From assembly GCA_902826155.1 (NCBI GenBank), contig CADEDU010000009.1, positions 12,989-35,548 of the forward strand: 22,560 nt of DNA, given 5' to 3'. The first letter of the stretch is position 1, and every line of letters starts with the position of its first letter. Under the pieces are notes generated by a model. That model saw only the letters and a program-made list of their open reading frames with translations, was not told the DNA's origin and made no database searches. The DNA comes from an uncultured beta proteobacterium (GTDB lineage Bacteria > Pseudomonadota > Gammaproteobacteria > Burkholderiales > SG8-39). The translations under genes were made by a program, and so were the position numbers. Below, one piece after another: positions 1 through 6,974 of this stretch.

Positions 1-597
1 GCGGTGTCGGTTGCTGCAACCCTTGGTGCGCTGCTGATCGGTATCACCATCGGCACGCTGGCAGGCTATCTCGGCGGCTGGATCGATGAGTTGTTGATGC
101 GCATCACCGAGGCATTTCAGACCGTGCCCGGTTTCATTCTGGCGCTGGCACTGGTCACGGTGATGGGCGCATCCGTGACGAGTATCGTCGTGGCGATCGC
201 GGCGAGTTCATGGACTGGTCCAGCACGGCTGGTGCGCGCCGAGATCTTGAGTCTGCGCCAGCGCGATTTCGTCGATGCGTATCGCGCGCTCGGCATGCAT
301 CCGGTGGCGATCGCGTTTCGCGAAGTGCTGCCCAACGCGCTGCCGCCGACCGTCACGCTTGCTTCGGTGATCGTGGCGAGCGCGATCCTGATCGAGGCCG
401 CCCTGTCGTTTCTCGGAATTGGCGATCCGAACGTCGCAACCTGGGGCGCGATGATCGCCGAGGGGCGTGGTGTGCTGCGCTCGGCGCCATACCTCTCGTT
501 CATTCCCGGCGTGGCGGTGGCGATCACCGTGATCGCGGTGAATCTCGTGGGCGAAGGCATCAACGAAGCGCTGGCGCCGCAGCGCGCCAGGGCGTAG
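1..597 (+). CDS. ABC transporter permease, DppC/OppC type (5' truncated)
   Basis: This is the C-terminal two thirds of an inner-membrane permease of the peptide/nickel (Dpp/Opp/Nik) ABC importer family. The reading frame is open from the first base, so the true start lies upstream; family members are usually near 290 residues and 198 are visible. Several hydrophobic membrane segments are evident. The cytoplasmic coupling (EAA-type) loop is clear at DAYRALGMHPVAIAFREVLPN, followed by the family-typical ALSFLGIGDPNVATWGAMI segment. The next two genes encode the matching DppD- and DppF-like ATPases, so a DppB-like permease and a periplasmic binding protein probably lie upstream of the window. 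The transported solute cannot be told from the permease; oligopeptides, dipeptides, nickel chelates or glutathione are all handled by this family. Confidence 0.93.
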   Translation, partial: AVSVAATLGALLIGITIGTLAGYLGGWIDELLMRITEAFQTVPGFILALALVTVMGASVTSIVVAIAASSWTGPARLVRAEILSLRQRDFVDAYRALGMHPVAIAFREVLPNALPPTVTLASVIVASAILIEAALSFLGIGDPNVATWGAMIAEGRGVLRSAPYLSFIPGVAVAITVIAVNLVGEGINEALAPQRARA

Positions 598-601
598 TGG
601 G

Positions 602-1615
602 ATGAGTAGAGCGGGGATGACTCGAGCGGAGATGACGCGAGCGCCGCTGCTGGAGATCGACGCGCTGTCGGTGAGCTTCGGCGCCGTGCGTGCGGTGCAG
701 TCACTCAGCCTCGCGCTGCACGCAGGCGAGCGCCTCGGTCTGCTGGGCGAAAGCGGATCGGGCAAGACCATCACCGCGCGTGCAATTGCTGGGCTGCTGC
801 CCGAGGAGTCGCAGGTCTCCGGTGCGATCCGCTGGCCCGGGCCCGGCGCGCCGCCGGTTGCGGGTCGTGACATCGGCTTCGTGTTCCAGGATCCGATGTC
901 TAGTCTCAATCCGGTGCTGACGGTCGGCGAGCAGATCGGCGAAGTGCTGCTGACCCACGGCATCGTCCCGCCGGCGCAGGTGCCGGGTCGTGTGATCGAA
1001 CTACTCGATCGTGTGGGCATTCCCGAATCGCGCGCGCGCGTCGAGGCCTATCCGCATGAGTTCTCCGGCGGGCAACGACAGCGCATTGCCGTTGCCATTG
1101 CGATCGCCGCGACACCGCGCCTGCTCATTGCGGATGAGCCGACCTCGTCGCTCGACACGGTCGTGCAGGCGCAGGTGATGGCGCTGCTCGATACGCTTAC
1201 GCGCGATTCGGGCATGGCGTTGCTGCTGATCACGCACGATCTGGCACTCGCGGCGCGCTCGGTCGATCGGATCGCAGTGATGTACGCCGGACGGCTGGCC
1301 GAGGTGGGCCCGGTGGCTGCGCTGCTACAACAGCCCCGGCATCCGTACACGCAGGCGCTGCTCGCCAGTCAACTCGCTGTCGACGCGGGACGTGGCAGCG
1401 AACCTCCACCAGAGGTAGATGCGACGCGAGAAGAGCGACGTCCGCGTTTGCCTGAAATTCCCGGTGCGCTGCCAGCGCCAGGTGAAGTGGTTCGCGGGTG
1501 TCCGTTCGCTGCGCGCTGCGCGCAGGTGCGTACTGAATGCGGCGAACGATTTCCGGCGTGGCGAGGCGATGCGAACGAGGGCGTCGCGTGCTGGGGCGTG
1601 GGAGCGGTCGCATGA
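602..1615 (+). CDS. ABC transporter ATP-binding protein, DppD/OppD type
   Basis: This is a cytoplasmic ATPase subunit of a peptide/nickel-type importer, 337 residues. Visible motifs are Walker A GESGSGKT (49-56), the Q-loop (Gln96), signature FSGGQRQR (154-161), Walker B with Asp178-Glu179, and the H-loop His212. The C-terminal oligopeptide-transporter extension follows (HPYTQALLAS), with four cysteines at 300, 306, 313 and 330 in the pattern known from DppD-type subunits, where they are reported to hold an iron-sulfur cluster. The start is uncertain. ATG codons at 602, 617 and 632 are in frame and fall in a degenerate 15-base triplication (MSRAG-MTRAE-MTRAP), and none has a well-spaced Shine-Dalgarno. 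The gene begins 4 bases after the permease stop, and its stop overlaps the next ATG (ATGA), so it is part of one operon. Confidence 0.93.
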   Translation: MSRAGMTRAEMTRAPLLEIDALSVSFGAVRAVQSLSLALHAGERLGLLGESGSGKTITARAIAGLLPEESQVSGAIRWPGPGAPPVAGRDIGFVFQDPMSSLNPVLTVGEQIGEVLLTHGIVPPAQVPGRVIELLDRVGIPESRARVEAYPHEFSGGQRQRIAVAIAIAATPRLLIADEPTSSLDTVVQAQVMALLDTLTRDSGMALLLITHDLALAARSVDRIAVMYAGRLAEVGPVAALLQQPRHPYTQALLASQLAVDAGRGSEPPPEVDATREERRPRLPEIPGALPAPGEVVRGCPFAARCAQVRTECGERFPAWRGDANEGVACWGVGAVA

Positions 1616-2421
1616 GCCACGCACTTCTCCAAGTCCGTGGTCTGACCAAGCGCTACGGCGGCTCGCACGGGCGCATCGTGCTCGACGGCGTCGATCTCGA
1701 TTTGCACGCGAACGAAACCCTCGCGTTGGTGGGTGGATCAGGTGCGGGCAAGACGACGCTCGCGCGCATCGTCGCGCGACTGATCGAGCCCGATGTGGGC
1801 CGCGTGCACTTCGATGGCATCGATCTGCTCGCAACGCGGGGCGGCAAGCTGCGCGCACTACGGCGCGGACTGCAGATCGTGTTCCAGGATCCGCTCGCTG
1901 CGCTCAATCCGCGCGCAACCGTCGGCCGACTGCTAGCCGATCCGTTGCGTGTGCATGGATTGGTCGCGGATCACGAGCGGCCCGGGGCGGTTCACGCGCT
2001 GCTCGCACGCGTCGGACTGGACGCGCAGTTCGCGCAACGTTACCCGCACGAGCTTTCCGGCGGGCAGCGCCAGCGGGTCAACATCGCACGCGCGCTTGCC
2101 ACGCGGCCGCGATTGCTGATTCTCGACGAACCGGTCTCGGCGCTCGACGTTTCGGTGCGCGCGCAGATCCTCAATCTGCTGCTCGACGTGCAGCGCGAAG
2201 AGGGGCTCGCCTACCTGTTCATCTCGCACGATCTCGCGGTGGTCCGCGCGATCGCCGATCGCGTCGCGGTGATGGCAGACGGGCGTATCGTCGAACAGGG
2301 TGCAGTCGAGTCCGTGTTCGATGCGCCGCAAACCGCCGCGACGCGCGCGCTGGTTGCGGCCGTGCCGCGCTTGCCGATTCGCCTTGACACGGGCCGGCAC
2401 TCCCAACGCGACGGGGATTGA
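1612..2421 (+). CDS. ABC transporter ATP-binding protein, DppF/OppF type
   Basis: This is the second ATPase of the importer, 269 residues from the ATG at 1612. That start overlaps the stop of the previous gene by four bases; the frame is open further upstream, but homology begins at SHALLQVRGLTKRYGG. Walker A GGSGAGKT is at 41-48, the Q-loop FQDPLAALNPR follows, the signature LSGGQRQR is at 148-155, Walker B has Asp172-Glu173, and FISHDLAVV supplies the H-loop His. The protein is shorter than typical DppF/OppF, and its tail lacks the cysteine-bearing C-terminal extension seen in its partner. So only one of the two ATPases could carry the iron-sulfur site. Pairing with the preceding DppD-like subunit as a heterodimer is the family norm. 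Confidence 0.92.
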   Translation: MSHALLQVRGLTKRYGGSHGRIVLDGVDLDLHANETLALVGGSGAGKTTLARIVARLIEPDVGRVHFDGIDLLATRGGKLRALRRGLQIVFQDPLAALNPRATVGRLLADPLRVHGLVADHERPGAVHALLARVGLDAQFAQRYPHELSGGQRQRVNIARALATRPRLLILDEPVSALDVSVRAQILNLLLDVQREEGLAYLFISHDLAVVRAIADRVAVMADGRIVEQGAVESVFDAPQTAATRALVAAVPRLPIRLDTGRHSQRDGD

Positions 2422-2473
2422 ACGAACGAATGAACGACAGGCAAGCCCATTCGGTTCAGCAAGGAGCCACGCG

Positions 2474-2977
2474 ATGAACGACCGGACGATCGACACGCTG
2501 CGCCGCGAACTGGAAGAAGCGTTCCGAGCGCGCGCACATCTGTATCGCACGATCTACGACGAGCTTGCGGCCGATCTGGGTGCCGAGCGCGCCGAACGGC
2601 TGCTCAGTCGCGCGATCGAGAAGCGTGGCGCGGAGGTAGCGGCAACGTTGTTCAAGGACACCTCGCGCAACGCAAAAGCGATCGGTGCGAAGTTCCTCTC
2701 GGTGAGTCCGGACGGCGGACGCATGTATCCGTGCCAGGTGGAAACGCGCGCGAGCGGCGTGACCATGCGCGTCGATCGATGTCCGCTGAAGGATGCGTGG
2801 GCCGACGCCGGATTGTCAGACGAGCGGATGGCGACGCTTTGTCGCATCGCTGGTGCGTTCGACAAAGGCTTGTTCGAAGCGGCTGGGGTGCAGTTCGGCA
2901 ACGAACCGTGGACGCCGGCGCGCGGCGGCGGCTGTTGCTGGATTCACCTCAACGATCGCGTACCCGACGCGAATTGA
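2474..2977 (+). CDS. L-2-amino-thiazoline-4-carboxylic acid hydrolase family protein
   Basis: This is a 167-residue protein that I place in the ATC-hydrolase-like family (named for the enzyme opening the thiazoline ring of L-2-amino-thiazoline-4-carboxylate in bacterial cysteine formation). Evidence is the cysteine-rich core: MYPCQVET, then RVDRCPLKDAWADAGLSDE, then LCRIAGAFDKGLFEAAGVQF, then a terminal GGGCCWIHL box. The start at 2474 is supported by AAGGAG at 2461-2466 with good spacing; the frame is open further upstream but has no such support. The N-terminal third is charged and helical, and there is no signal peptide or membrane segment. It follows the peptide-type importer by 52 bases, so it may act on an imported amino-acid derivative. 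Many family members have unknown substrates, so the family is firmer than the reaction. Confidence 0.78.
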   Translation: MNDRTIDTLRRELEEAFRARAHLYRTIYDELAADLGAERAERLLSRAIEKRGAEVAATLFKDTSRNAKAIGAKFLSVSPDGGRMYPCQVETRASGVTMRVDRCPLKDAWADAGLSDERMATLCRIAGAFDKGLFEAAGVQFGNEPWTPARGGGCCWIHLNDRVPDAN

Positions 2978-2994
2978 GCGCGCTATGCGGCGCC

Positions 2995-4557
2995 TCAGCG
3001 CAGGTTGCCGAGCTGTTCGAGCAAGCGGCTCACCACCGCGCTCCAGTCGCCGATTCTCGGTTGACGGAACAGTCGCGCGCTCGGGTACCAGGGCGAATCG
3101 TCGCGATCGATCAACCAGCGCCAGTCGGCGCTGAACGGCAGCAGGATCGACACCGACCGGCCCAGCGCGCCCGCCATGTGGGCAACGGCGGCATCGACAC
3201 TGATCACGTGGTCGGCGGCGGCAATCAGCGCGGCGTTGTCGTCGCAGGTGAGCAATTCGTCGCCGAGCGAGACCACGTTGCCGTGCTGGGCGAGCAGCGC
3301 GCGTTCCTGTTCGGTGGCGTCGCGCTGCATGCTCACGAACAGCCACGGCTTGGCAGCGAACAGCGGTTGCAATTCGGCAAGCGGCATCACGCGGTTCGGG
3401 TCGGCCTGATGCGGCGCCTCGGCCTTCCAGCTGAAGGCGACCACGCGCGTATGCTCGGCATGCAGGCGCCGATGCAGCGCCGCAGCTTTCGCGACGTCGG
3501 GCAACAAATACGGGAAGGCTGCGGGTATCTGGCTTTCGGCGGCGATGTCGAGCGCGTGCGGAACGCTCAGGAACGGCAGGCGGAAGCTGACCTCGGGCGG
3601 GCTTTCGCCGGGGTTCAACATCTTTGCCATCGGCAGGCTGCGCTCGGCGATCGACTGCAGCGCGGGCTGCACCTGCACGTAGCAGCGCGCACCCATCGCC
3701 GCGAGTTGCGGCACGAAGCGCAGGCATTGGATCGTGTCGCCGAGGCTTTGTTCGGGCAGCAGCAACATGGTTCTGCCGTCGATGTCGGCCTCGCCCTGCC
3801 AGATCGGAATGCCGGCCGGCCCGGGAATGGCCAGCTCGCGCACCTTCCAGCGGGCTTCGTGATCGTGCCAACCCTGCGCGTACTGTCCGAGCGCGAGATG
3901 CGAAAGCCCGCGATGCCGCTGTGCCGCGGCCAGATCGGGTTTGGTCTGCAGCGCCTTGCTGAACGCTCTGATCGCCTCTTCGTGTCGATTGAGGGACTGG
4001 TACGCCATGCCCAGGCTGGCGTGGCCCACGGCATAGTCGGGTCGCAACGCGACTGCCTTCTCGAACGCGGAGGCGGCATCCTCCGAGCGGTTGAGCCGGG
4101 CCGAGATCGCGCCCATGCTCGAATAGGCCTCGGCGAAATCGGGTTTGAAGCGGATCGCCGTGACCAGATAGCGGATCGCGCGGTCGAGCCGGCCCTGCTC
4201 GAGCTTGCACACACCGACCTGGTAGTAGCTCTGCGCGTGGCGCGGATCGAAGCGCAGCACCGTCTGAAAGCTGAGCACCGCTGCGTCGAAGCGGCGCAGC
4301 GCCATCAACACCTGCGCCAGCCTGAAATGCGCGTCGATGTCATCGGGCATGACCGCCACCAGCCGCTCGAGCCAGGGCAGTGCTTGATCATATTTGTGTT
4401 GCTGAATCAGGAGATCGGCCAGCCCGCTCAATGCTTCCGGATTGTCGGGACTGGATTCCTGCACGAACGGCATGTACATCGACTCTGCCTGCGCGTACTT
4501 GCCGATTCTCGCCAGCGTGCTCGCCACGGCGAGCTGGTGGCTGGGTTCCCTCACCAT
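2995..4557 (-). CDS. TPR-repeat protein with ADP-heptosyltransferase-like domain
   Basis: This 520-residue protein has two parts. Residues 1 to about 220 are tandem tetratricopeptide repeats (for example the units at DNPEALSGLADLLIQQHKYDQALPWLERL, at DAHFRLAQVLMALRRFDAAVLSFQTVLRFDP and at GHASLGMAYQSLNRHEEAIRAFSKAL). Residues 240-520 resemble the glycosyltransferase-family-9-like domain often fused to TPRs: LLLPEQSLGDTIQCLRFVPQL at its start, and near the end VISVDAAVAHMAGALG, then LLPFSADWRWL, then DSPWYPSARLFRQ. It is cytoplasmic with no signal peptide. A GGAGG lies four bases before the ATG on the minus strand. The usual role suggested for this architecture is sugar transfer to surface polysaccharide or protein, but no polysaccharide genes are near. 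It converges with the upstream hydrolase-family gene, 17 bases between stops. Long open frames on the opposite strand are shadows of its GC-rich codons. Confidence 0.88.
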   Translation of the reverse strand: MVREPSHQLAVASTLARIGKYAQAESMYMPFVQESSPDNPEALSGLADLLIQQHKYDQALPWLERLVAVMPDDIDAHFRLAQVLMALRRFDAAVLSFQTVLRFDPRHAQSYYQVGVCKLEQGRLDRAIRYLVTAIRFKPDFAEAYSSMGAISARLNRSEDAASAFEKAVALRPDYAVGHASLGMAYQSLNRHEEAIRAFSKALQTKPDLAAAQRHRGLSHLALGQYAQGWHDHEARWKVRELAIPGPAGIPIWQGEADIDGRTMLLLPEQSLGDTIQCLRFVPQLAAMGARCYVQVQPALQSIAERSLPMAKMLNPGESPPEVSFRLPFLSVPHALDIAAESQIPAAFPYLLPDVAKAAALHRRLHAEHTRVVAFSWKAEAPHQADPNRVMPLAELQPLFAAKPWLFVSMQRDATEQERALLAQHGNVVSLGDELLTCDDNAALIAAADHVISVDAAVAHMAGALGRSVSILLPFSADWRWLIDRDDSPWYPSARLFRQPRIGDWSAVVSRLLEQLGNLR

Positions 4558-4645
4558 CTAACCTCCGACCATCGCGTTACGCGACTGTGAATGCCGCGTC
4601 GCCTTGTGTGGATCGGAATGATAGGCTGCGGATGAACGCGCGAAG

Positions 4646-4680
4646 GTGAAACTTGTTGTCGGTTCACATCCCTGTTTCAC
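4646..4680 (+). repeat. 7-bp inverted repeat GTGAAAC/GTTTCAC upstream of GFA gene
   Basis: GTGAAAC at 4646-4652 is mirrored by GTTTCAC at 4674-4680 with 21 bases between. A further related half-site GGTTCAC lies at 4661-4667. It sits in the 145-base divergent intergenic stretch, 22 bases before the GFA-family start. It could be an operator or part of a 5' untranslated hairpin. No strong sigma-70 promoter was recognised in this stretch. Confidence 0.3.
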
Positions 4681-4702
4681 GACGGAAAAAAGGAGACGAG
4701 CG

Positions 4703-5131
4703 GTGAGCAAGCCAATGACTGGTGGTTGTCTGTGCGGTGCGATTCGCTATGAGGTCAGTGCACCGATCGAGAAGGTGGTGGCGTGCCACTGCACGAGTTG
4801 TCGGCGTATCTCCGGTGCGGGCTCCAGTCACAATGCGATCATTCCATCGGCCGCCGTGAAGTTCGTATCGGGCACGCCGAAGCGCTATCAGGACACTTCG
4901 GCCGCAAGCGGAAATCTGCTGTTCCGGCACTTCTGCGAGAAGTGCGGCTCGTCGCTCTACAGTCAGCGCGAGAAAAACCCGGAGATGGTGGTGTTGAAGG
5001 TGGGCACGCTCGATGACGCCTCTGGTCTCAAGCTCGCGATGAACGCGTGGACCGACAGCGCCTTGCCGTGGATGCATCTCGACCCGGCGGTCGAGCGTTA
5101 TCCGCAGAATCGGCCGCCGGCGAAGGCGTGA
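4703..5131 (+). CDS. GFA/CENP-V family zinc protein
   Basis: This is a 142-residue protein of the glutathione-dependent formaldehyde-activating (GFA/CENP-V) fold, a small cytosolic zinc protein. Zinc-ligand cysteines appear in the family order: GGCLCGAIRYEV (Cys9, Cys11), ACHCTSCRR (Cys28, Cys30, Cys33) and FCEKCGSSLY (Cys78, Cys81). The C-terminus has the usual W-x-D/LPWMHLDPAVERYPQ stretch. I chose GTG at 4703 because GGAG at 4692-4695 stands seven bases before it; an ATG at 4715 and an ATG at 4646 are in frame but less well supported. Most family members have no proven reaction, and glutathione-formaldehyde adduct formation applies only to a subset. The gene stands alone between two minus-strand genes. 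Confidence 0.9.
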   Translation: MSKPMTGGCLCGAIRYEVSAPIEKVVACHCTSCRRISGAGSSHNAIIPSAAVKFVSGTPKRYQDTSAASGNLLFRHFCEKCGSSLYSQREKNPEMVVLKVGTLDDASGLKLAMNAWTDSALPWMHLDPAVERYPQNRPPAKA

Positions 5132-5140
5132 GCGTGTGCG

Positions 5141-5158
5141 ACGGACCGACTGGTTCGT
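5141..5158. terminator. 7-bp hairpin between convergent genes
   Basis: ACGGACC at 5141-5147 can pair with GGTTCGT at 5152-5158 (one G-U pair) around a GACT loop, in the 27-base gap between the stops of the convergent GFA-family and dioxygenase genes. The position fits a bidirectional terminator, but neither strand shows a following U-tract, so it is not a classic intrinsic terminator. Confidence 0.35.
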
Positions 5159-5953
5159 TCAGGCGGCCTTGGCCAGTTCGCGCAGGCAGTTGTCGGCCAG
5201 CGGCACCAGCGGCGTGAAATCGCGATTGGCGTGATGCGTGGCGCGCACCAGCTTGGTGATCTTGTTCTCCACCGAATTCGCGTTCACGTAGACGATCGTC
5301 CTGCGCTTCGGCGTGAGGTTCTCTGGCGAGGCGTGCACCAGATTGCAGTTCATGAACATCACGCTGCCGGCGTTGAACGTCATCGCGCGGATGCCATGCT
5401 CGGCCACCAGTTTTTCGATCGCAGGACGCTCGATGTCGGCCACCGTATAGCCGGTTGGATTGCGATCGGGCTGGATCTCGTCGACGTGACCATGGTGGTG
5501 CGAACCGGGAATGACGAGCAGGGGCCCGTTGGTGGCGTCGACATCGTCGAGGTAGACCGCGATCATCAACGCACGCGGCGTGGGCATGCCGTCTTCGAGT
5601 CGCCAGGTGCCGTAGTCCTGATGCCACCAGAACGGCTCGCCGTCGAACGCGGCCTTCGGATTGATGCGCAGCTGGTGGATGTAGACGTCGCTGCCGAGCA
5701 ATTGCCTGGCCGGCGCGATCCAGCGCGGGTGCAGCGACAGCCGGCGGAACGCTTCGCTGTAGCGGTCGGCGGCGTAGATGAGCCGCGGCGCTTCGGTGCC
5801 ACGGCGCTGGATGTGGATCTCGGGGCGCTTCTCGTCGATGAAGCGATCGAGCGCGGCGTTGAGCACCGCCACCTCGTCGCGACTGAACAGGTCGGCAATC
5901 GCGACGTAGCCGTCACGGTGGTAGGCGTCGATCTGGGCTTGGGTCAGCTGCAT
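5159..5953 (-). CDS. phytanoyl-CoA dioxygenase (PhyH) family Fe(II)/2-oxoglutarate oxygenase
   Basis: This is a 264-residue non-heme iron hydroxylase. The iron triad is readable: His111 and Asp113 in FWWHQDYGTW, and distal His207 in NCNLVHASPENLTPKRR, with Arg217/Arg218 placed to bind 2-oxoglutarate. GPLLVIPGSHHHGHV (from about 143) is the family turn. The run from FWWHQDY through TWRLEDGMP to PRAL resembles the ectoine-hydroxylase signature (W-H-x-D-x-x-T-W, then E-D-G-M-P), so it belongs near the EctD branch of PhyH, although no ectoine genes are in the window. The start ATG at 5953 is where homology begins (MQLTQAQIDAYHRDGYVAI); no clear Shine-Dalgarno precedes it, and another in-frame ATG ends at 6004. 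The substrate is unknown, possibly an amino acid or compatible solute. Confidence 0.88.
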   Translation of the reverse strand: MQLTQAQIDAYHRDGYVAIADLFSRDEVAVLNAALDRFIDEKRPEIHIQRRGTEAPRLIYAADRYSEAFRRLSLHPRWIAPARQLLGSDVYIHQLRINPKAAFDGEPFWWHQDYGTWRLEDGMPTPRALMIAVYLDDVDATNGPLLVIPGSHHHGHVDEIQPDRNPTGYTVADIERPAIEKLVAEHGIRAMTFNAGSVMFMNCNLVHASPENLTPKRRTIVYVNANSVENKITKLVRATHHANRDFTPLVPLADNCLRELAKAA

Positions 5954-6059
5954 GGCGGCAATGACGAATTGGGTCGTGGACGAGGTTGGCGTGTCGGCAC
6001 CCATCGGTGCTGGGGAGAGTCTGCCACAGCGGCTTGGCTCCGCATGATGAAGCGAGCTG

Positions 6060-6087
6060 ATTACACTCGCGCCGCTCGTGGCGTGAA
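6060..6087 (-). promoter_or_regulatory. candidate promoter for the PhyH-family gene
   Basis: Read on the minus strand, TTCACG (6082-6087) and TGTAAT (6060-6065) are separated by 16 bases, matching 4/6 and 5/6 of the sigma-70 hexamers. Transcription would begin about 100 bases before the PhyH-family start. This is by eye only. Nothing comparably good was seen for the dehydrogenase on the plus strand of the same 220-base divergent region. Confidence 0.3.
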
Positions 6088-6173
6088 CCAGCGGCGTTGA
6101 TGACGCGAACACGATCACGTGCCCGAGATTTCGACCCCACGATGTCGCGGGCATCGATGTAAGGAGCGAACCG

Positions 6174-6953
6174 ATGAATCTGGAAGGCAAGGTCGCGATC
6201 GTCACCGGCGCCTCGCGCGGGGTAGGGCGGCGTGCGGCCACGCGATTCGCCGATGCCGGCGCAAAGGTCGTGTTCGGCGCGCGACGCGCCGAGCCGTTGC
6301 AGGCGCTGCAAGACGAATTACGTGCACGCGGGCGCGAGGTCGCGAGCATCACCGCCGATGTCGCGCAGCACGCCGACTGCGAGCGGCTGGTCAACACTGC
6401 GCTCGGGTTGTGGGGGCGCGTCGATGTGCTGATCAACTGCGCCGGCATCTCCGGGCCGCAGAAGCCGATCGGTGACTTGCAACTCGCCGAGTTCGACGAG
6501 GTGATGCGCGCCAACCTGTACGCGATCTACTCGATGATCCACTTCGTGTCCAAACCGATGATCGCCGCGCGCGCGGGCGCGATCGTCAACATCGGTTCGG
6601 TCACCGGCAAGCGCCCGCTTGCGCTGCGCACGCCGTACGCGACCTCGAAGATGGCGCTCGTCGGGCTCACCCGCACCGTCGCGCTCGAACTCGCGCCGCA
6701 CGGCGTGCGCTGCAACACCATCAGCCCCGGACCGATTGCCGGCGAGCGTGTGGAGGAGGTGGTCGTCGCCACCGCCAAGGCGCGCAACCTGCCGCTCGAG
6801 CAGGTGCGCAAGAGCTATCAGTCGTGGTCGCCGATGAATGAGATGGTCACCGAAGACGAGATCGTCGACATGGTGATGTTCCTGTGCTCGGATTCCGCTC
6901 GGCACATGACCGGGCAGGACATCAACATGAGCGCCGGTGCGGTGATGTTCTGA
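6174..6953 (+). CDS. short-chain dehydrogenase/reductase (SDR) family oxidoreductase
   Basis: This is a classical 259-residue SDR that uses NAD(P)(H) to interconvert an alcohol and a ketone; it is soluble and probably tetrameric. The nucleotide-binding TGASRGVG motif is at 11-18, NCAG replaces the usual NNAG at 88-91, and the catalytic residues are Ser142, Tyr155 and Lys159 (YATSK). VRCNTISPGPI and the C-terminal MTGQDINMSAGAVMF match the family. A very good AAGGAG at 6161-6166 precedes the ATG by seven bases. It ends 21 bases before the supported start of the methyltransferase, so the two are probably one transcript. The Arg-rich region after beta-2 (FGARRAEPL) favours NADP, but this is weak. 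The substrate is unknown. Confidence 0.93.
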   Translation: MNLEGKVAIVTGASRGVGRRAATRFADAGAKVVFGARRAEPLQALQDELRARGREVASITADVAQHADCERLVNTALGLWGRVDVLINCAGISGPQKPIGDLQLAEFDEVMRANLYAIYSMIHFVSKPMIAARAGAIVNIGSVTGKRPLALRTPYATSKMALVGLTRTVALELAPHGVRCNTISPGPIAGERVEEVVVATAKARNLPLEQVRKSYQSWSPMNEMVTEDEIVDMVMFLCSDSARHMTGQDINMSAGAVMF

Positions 6954-6974
6954 CGGATGAATGGAGAGCCTGCC

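Noticed and set aside
2975..3000. Possible bidirectional terminator between the ATC-hydrolase-family and TPR genes
   Set aside because: Pairing of TGAGCGC with GCGCCTCA needs a bulge and overlaps both coding ends; no U-tract is present.
2731..4590. 619-codon open frame on the + strand opposite the TPR-glycosyltransferase gene
   Set aside because: It is a GC-rich shadow: the minus-strand frame shows clear TPR and glycosyltransferase motifs, while this one has a His/Arg/Gln-rich composition and no recognisable domain.
5954..6514. Long N-terminal extension of the PhyH-family gene
   Set aside because: The minus-strand frame stays open to 6514, but PhyH homology begins at 5953 and the extension runs antisense into the dehydrogenase gene.
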